Origin: Alphaproteobacteria bacterium
GTDB taxonomy: Bacteria > Pseudomonadota > Alphaproteobacteria > UBA828
Assembly (NCBI GenBank): GCA_009691045.1
Contig: SHWC01000002.1
Coordinates: 1 to 64,000 of the forward strand
DNA: 64,000 nucleotides
Direction of reading: 5' to 3'
The notes under the pieces: generated by a model
Database searches by the model: none
What the model was told of the DNA's origin: nothing
What the model saw: only the letters and a program-made list of their open reading frames with translations
Translations under genes and position numbers: made by a program
Shown: positions 61,177-64,000 of the stretch, one piece after another
Numbering within the stretch: position 1 is the first letter of the stretch
How the letters are laid out: every line of letters begins with the position of its first letter

Positions 61177-62384
61177 CGCTTTGGCTTCATGTCATCGGGA
61201 TTGGCGAAGACGGCCTCGATGGCGTCTCGGCGGCGAGCCGCGCGTTGATCGCGAGCGCCGAGCTGATCGTCGGCGGCACGCGCCATTTGGCGATGGTCAA
61301 GGCGGGCAATGCGGCGCGGCTTGCGTGGCGCCAGCCGCTCGCCGACACCATGCCTGATTTGCTGCGCGCACGCGGCAAACGAGTGGTCGTGCTGGCGACC
61401 GGCGATCCGCTTTGCTATGGCATCGGCACTCAATTGCTGCGCCATATTCCGCTCGATGAGATACGCCTGATCCCGGCGCCCTCGGCCTATAGCCTGGCCG
61501 GCGCACGGCTGGGTTGGGATGCCGCCGCGATCGACCGCGTGACCGTACATGGCCGACCGATCGAAACGCTTCGGCGGTACTTCGCGCCGGGCGCCAAGCT
61601 GCTCGTGCTCGCGCATGACGGCGCAACGCCCGCCGAGGCCGCGCGGCTTTTGGTCGAGGCCGGCTACGCCCAAAGCGAACTCACCGTGTTCGAGCATATG
61701 GGCGGCGAAAAGGAACGCCGGATCGATGGCATTGCCGCCGAATGGCAGGAGCCGCGCGGCGCCGATTTCACCACCGTCGCGATTCATTGTATCGCCGGGC
61801 CGCGCGCCAAACGCTTTCGCGGCGCGCCGGGCCTGCCCGATCATGCCTTTGAGAGCGATGGCACGATCACCAAGCGCGAGGTGCGCGCCGTGACGCTTGC
61901 CATGTTGGCGCCGCATCCGGGTGCGGTGCTGTGGGATGTCGGCGCGGGCTCTGGTTCTGTGGCCATTGAGTGGCTCTTGCAAGAGCCGCGCGCCGAAGCC
62001 ATTGCGATTGAGCGCGAGCCTGCGCGCATCGCGCTGATCGCGCGTAATGCCGAAGCGCTTGGCACGCCCGAGCTTGAAATCGAGCAGGGCGAGGCGCCAT
62101 CGGTGCTCGATACCCTGCCCGATCCCGACGTCGTGTTTATTGGCGGCGGCTTGAGCGCGCCGGAATTGATCGAGACCTGTTTTGAGCGTTTGAAACCCGG
62201 CGGCAGGCTGGTCGCCAATGCAGTGACGCTCGAGGCCGAGGCAACGCTAATACGCGCGCGCGAACGTTTTGGCGGCACGCTCGCGCGCCTTGCTATTTCG
62301 CGCGCCGATGCGCTCGGCCCCTTCAGCGCCTGGCGGCCCTTGATGCCGGTCACGCAATACGCCGTAACCAAGGAGTGGCCGTGA
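61173..62384 (+). CDS. cobL: Precorrin-6Y C5,15-methyltransferase (decarboxylating), CbiE-CbiT fusion
   Basis: LHVIGIGEDGLDGVSAASRALIASAELIVGGTRHLAM, VLATGDPLCYGIG, ITKREVRAVTLAMLAPHPGAVLWDVGAGSGSVAIEWL. Confidence 0.95.
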   Translation: MTLWLHVIGIGEDGLDGVSAASRALIASAELIVGGTRHLAMVKAGNAARLAWRQPLADTMPDLLRARGKRVVVLATGDPLCYGIGTQLLRHIPLDEIRLIPAPSAYSLAGARLGWDAAAIDRVTVHGRPIETLRRYFAPGAKLLVLAHDGATPAEAARLLVEAGYAQSELTVFEHMGGEKERRIDGIAAEWQEPRGADFTTVAIHCIAGPRAKRFRGAPGLPDHAFESDGTITKREVRAVTLAMLAPHPGAVLWDVGAGSGSVAIEWLLQEPRAEAIAIEREPARIALIARNAEALGTPELEIEQGEAPSVLDTLPDPDVVFIGGGLSAPELIETCFERLKPGGRLVANAVTLEAEATLIRARERFGGTLARLAISRADALGPFSAWRPLMPVTQYAVTKEWP

Positions 62385-63082
62385 GCGGTACATTATATGG
62401 CCTCGGTATCGGCCCGGGCGATCCCGAATTGATCACGCTCAAGGCGCACGCGATCCTGCGGCGCGTGCCGGTGATCGCCTATCCCGCACCCGAACAGGGC
62501 GAGAGCCTGGCGCGCCGTATCGTGGCCGCGCATTTGCCGGGCGGTCAGCGCGAAATCGTGATCCGCATGCCGCTCGATGCCGCGCGGTTTCCCGCGCGCG
62601 AGGTCTATGACGAGGCTGCGCACGAAATTCGTACCACGCTGGATCGCGGCGATGACGTTGCGGCCTTGTGCGAAGGCGATCCCTTTCTCTATGGCTCCTT
62701 CGCCTATTTGTTCGCGCGCCTCGCCGCAACGCATAAGGTCATCGTCGTGCCCGGCGTGTCATCGCTTACCGCCGCCGCCGCCGCCGCCGGCCAACCGCTC
62801 GCGCTGCAACGCGATGTGTTGACCGTAATACCGGCGCCGTTGTCCGATGACGAAATAAGGCGACGGTTGATCGCGACCGATAGCGCCGCGATCATGAAGC
62901 TCGGCCGCCATGTCGGCCGCGTGCGCAGTCTTTTGGGCGAGCTTGGGCTTAGCCAGCGCGCGCATTACATCGAGCACGCGACCATGACGAGCCAAATGGT
63001 TCTGCCGCTCGCCGAGGCACCGGACCCAGCGCCCTATTTTTCGATGATTCTAGTCATGAGCGATGGAGCACTGCGTCGATGA
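62381..63082 (+). CDS. cobI: Precorrin-2 C20-methyltransferase
   Basis: LYGLGIGPGDPELITLKAHAILRRVPVIAYP, CEGDPFLYGSFAYLFARL, VPGVSSLTAAAAAAGQPLA. GTG start overlaps cobL stop. Confidence 0.93.
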   Translation: MSGTLYGLGIGPGDPELITLKAHAILRRVPVIAYPAPEQGESLARRIVAAHLPGGQREIVIRMPLDAARFPAREVYDEAAHEIRTTLDRGDDVAALCEGDPFLYGSFAYLFARLAATHKVIVVPGVSSLTAAAAAAGQPLALQRDVLTVIPAPLSDDEIRRRLIATDSAAIMKLGRHVGRVRSLLGELGLSQRAHYIEHATMTSQMVLPLAEAPDPAPYFSMILVMSDGALRR

Positions 63083-64000
63083 ACGAGGCGCCCGCCATCA
63101 TCGCGCTGACGCCGAATGGGCTTGGCCTGGCCAAGCGGATCGCGCGCCTTGTTCCGGGCGCGCTCATCCACGTGACCGAGAACGCCGGCAAAGGCGATGT
63201 CGCGATCGGGCGCGTCGTGCCGCATGTCCGCGCGCTGTTCGAAGCCAATACACCGATCATCGGGGTCTGTGCCGCCGGCATTCTGATTCGGGCCGTCGCA
63301 CCGGCGCTCGCGGACAAAACCAGGGAACCGCCGGTCCTCGCGGTCGCCGAGGACGCCAGCACGGTCGTGCCGCTGCTTGGCGGCCACCGCGGCGCCAATC
63401 GCCTGGCGCGGGAGATCGCCGCGGGCCTCGGCATCAAGCCCGCGCTCACCACAGCAAGCGATGTCAGCTTCGGGGTGGCGCTTGACGACCCGCCGCCTGG
63501 TTACAAACTCGCGCCGCGTTCGAATGTGAAAGATGTCGCGGCGGCTTTGCTTGCCGGGCAACCGGTGAATCTTGAGGTGGAAGCCGGCGACGTCGCCTGG
63601 CTCGACAACGCCGCCATCCTTCACGACCCCTCGGTGCATGCCGGTATTCTGATCACCGATCGTGCCGTGCTGCCCGGGCCGCACGCCGTCGTTTACCACC
63701 CGGCCGTGCTCGCCATCGGCGTCGGCTGCGTGCGCGGCGCGGCGGCCAATGACGTCATCGCGTTGATTGAGGCCGCGCTCAATGAAGCCGATCTGTCGGC
63801 CTCCGCGATCGGCGGGCTCTTCTCGCTCGATCTCAAACTCGATGAGCCGGCCTTTCACCTGGCTGCACAGCACTTCAACGTACCATTCCGCACGTTTGAT
63901 TCGACGACGCTCGCCGCGGAAGGCGCCCGCTTGGCAACGCCCTCCGACGCGGTCGAACAGGCCGTCGGGCTCAAAGGCGTGGCGGAGGCCGCGGCGCTTG
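63079..64000 (+). CDS. CbiG-type cobalt-precorrin-5A hydrolase domain protein, incomplete (possibly CbiG-CobJ fusion)
   Basis: Open frame from ATG 63079 to the window end (absent from the ORF track because it lacks a stop). MNEAPAIIALTPNGLGLAKRIARL...VVPLLGGHRGANRLAREIA...AIGVGCVRGAAANDVIALIEAAL...SAIGGLFSLDLKLDEPAFHLAA. Confidence 0.85.
   Translation, partial: MNEAPAIIALTPNGLGLAKRIARLVPGALIHVTENAGKGDVAIGRVVPHVRALFEANTPIIGVCAAGILIRAVAPALADKTREPPVLAVAEDASTVVPLLGGHRGANRLAREIAAGLGIKPALTTASDVSFGVALDDPPPGYKLAPRSNVKDVAAALLAGQPVNLEVEAGDVAWLDNAAILHDPSVHAGILITDRAVLPGPHAVVYHPAVLAIGVGCVRGAAANDVIALIEAALNEADLSASAIGGLFSLDLKLDEPAFHLAAQHFNVPFRTFDSTTLAAEGARLATPSDAVEQAVGLKGVAEAAAL

Noticed and set aside
60699-61982. 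427-aa minus-strand ORF opposite cobH/cobL
   Set aside because: Shadow ORF; plus strand has unmistakable precorrin enzymes with stop/start overlaps.
63034-63873. 279-aa minus-strand ORF at the right edge
   Set aside because: Antisense to the open CbiG frame that runs off the window; no recognisable domain.

Overview
High-GC alphaproteobacterial-type chromosome segment, densely coding. No rRNA, tRNA, CRISPR array, transposase or phage module was recognised. Left to right: an interrupted hybrid sensor kinase; mutY; a DUF721/DciA-like gene; a DsbA-like gene; smc; the F0 part of ATP synthase (atpI-atpB-atpE-atpF'-atpF); a DUF559 endonuclease bracketed by REP-like palindromes; the glycine cleavage operon (gcvT-gcvH-gcvP) behind what reads as a tandem glycine riboswitch; thrB-rnhA; an aa3-type cytochrome oxidase operon (ctaC-ctaD-ctaB-small coxF-like ORF-ctaG-ctaE-DUF983-surf1) followed by M32 peptidase, thrC, M16 peptidase, tusA-like and GNAT genes; tldD; an N-acyl-D-amino-acid deacylase family gene and ggt; gmd-fcl-HAD; mmcB; a degenerate EAL-like protein; regA/regB; an ABC-2 exporter; a small island with an orphan ORF; and a large cobalamin locus (cobT, cobS, cobC, B12 riboswitch, cobP, cobW, cobN, cobO, SYLF gene, cobQ, cobD, cbiX, cobH, cobL, cobI, cbiG...) that runs off the right edge. 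Most genes are ordinary. The least explained signals are non-coding: (i) a two-copy multi-hairpin element (45309-45412 and 50058-50134) whose first stem shows compensatory changes between copies, (ii) a three-copy double-hairpin family (19497, 44409, 46509), and (iii) a perfect 13-bp inverted repeat over the ABC permease start codon. I found no clear-cut new enzymatic or defence system. Product names come from reading the translations by eye, with no database search.
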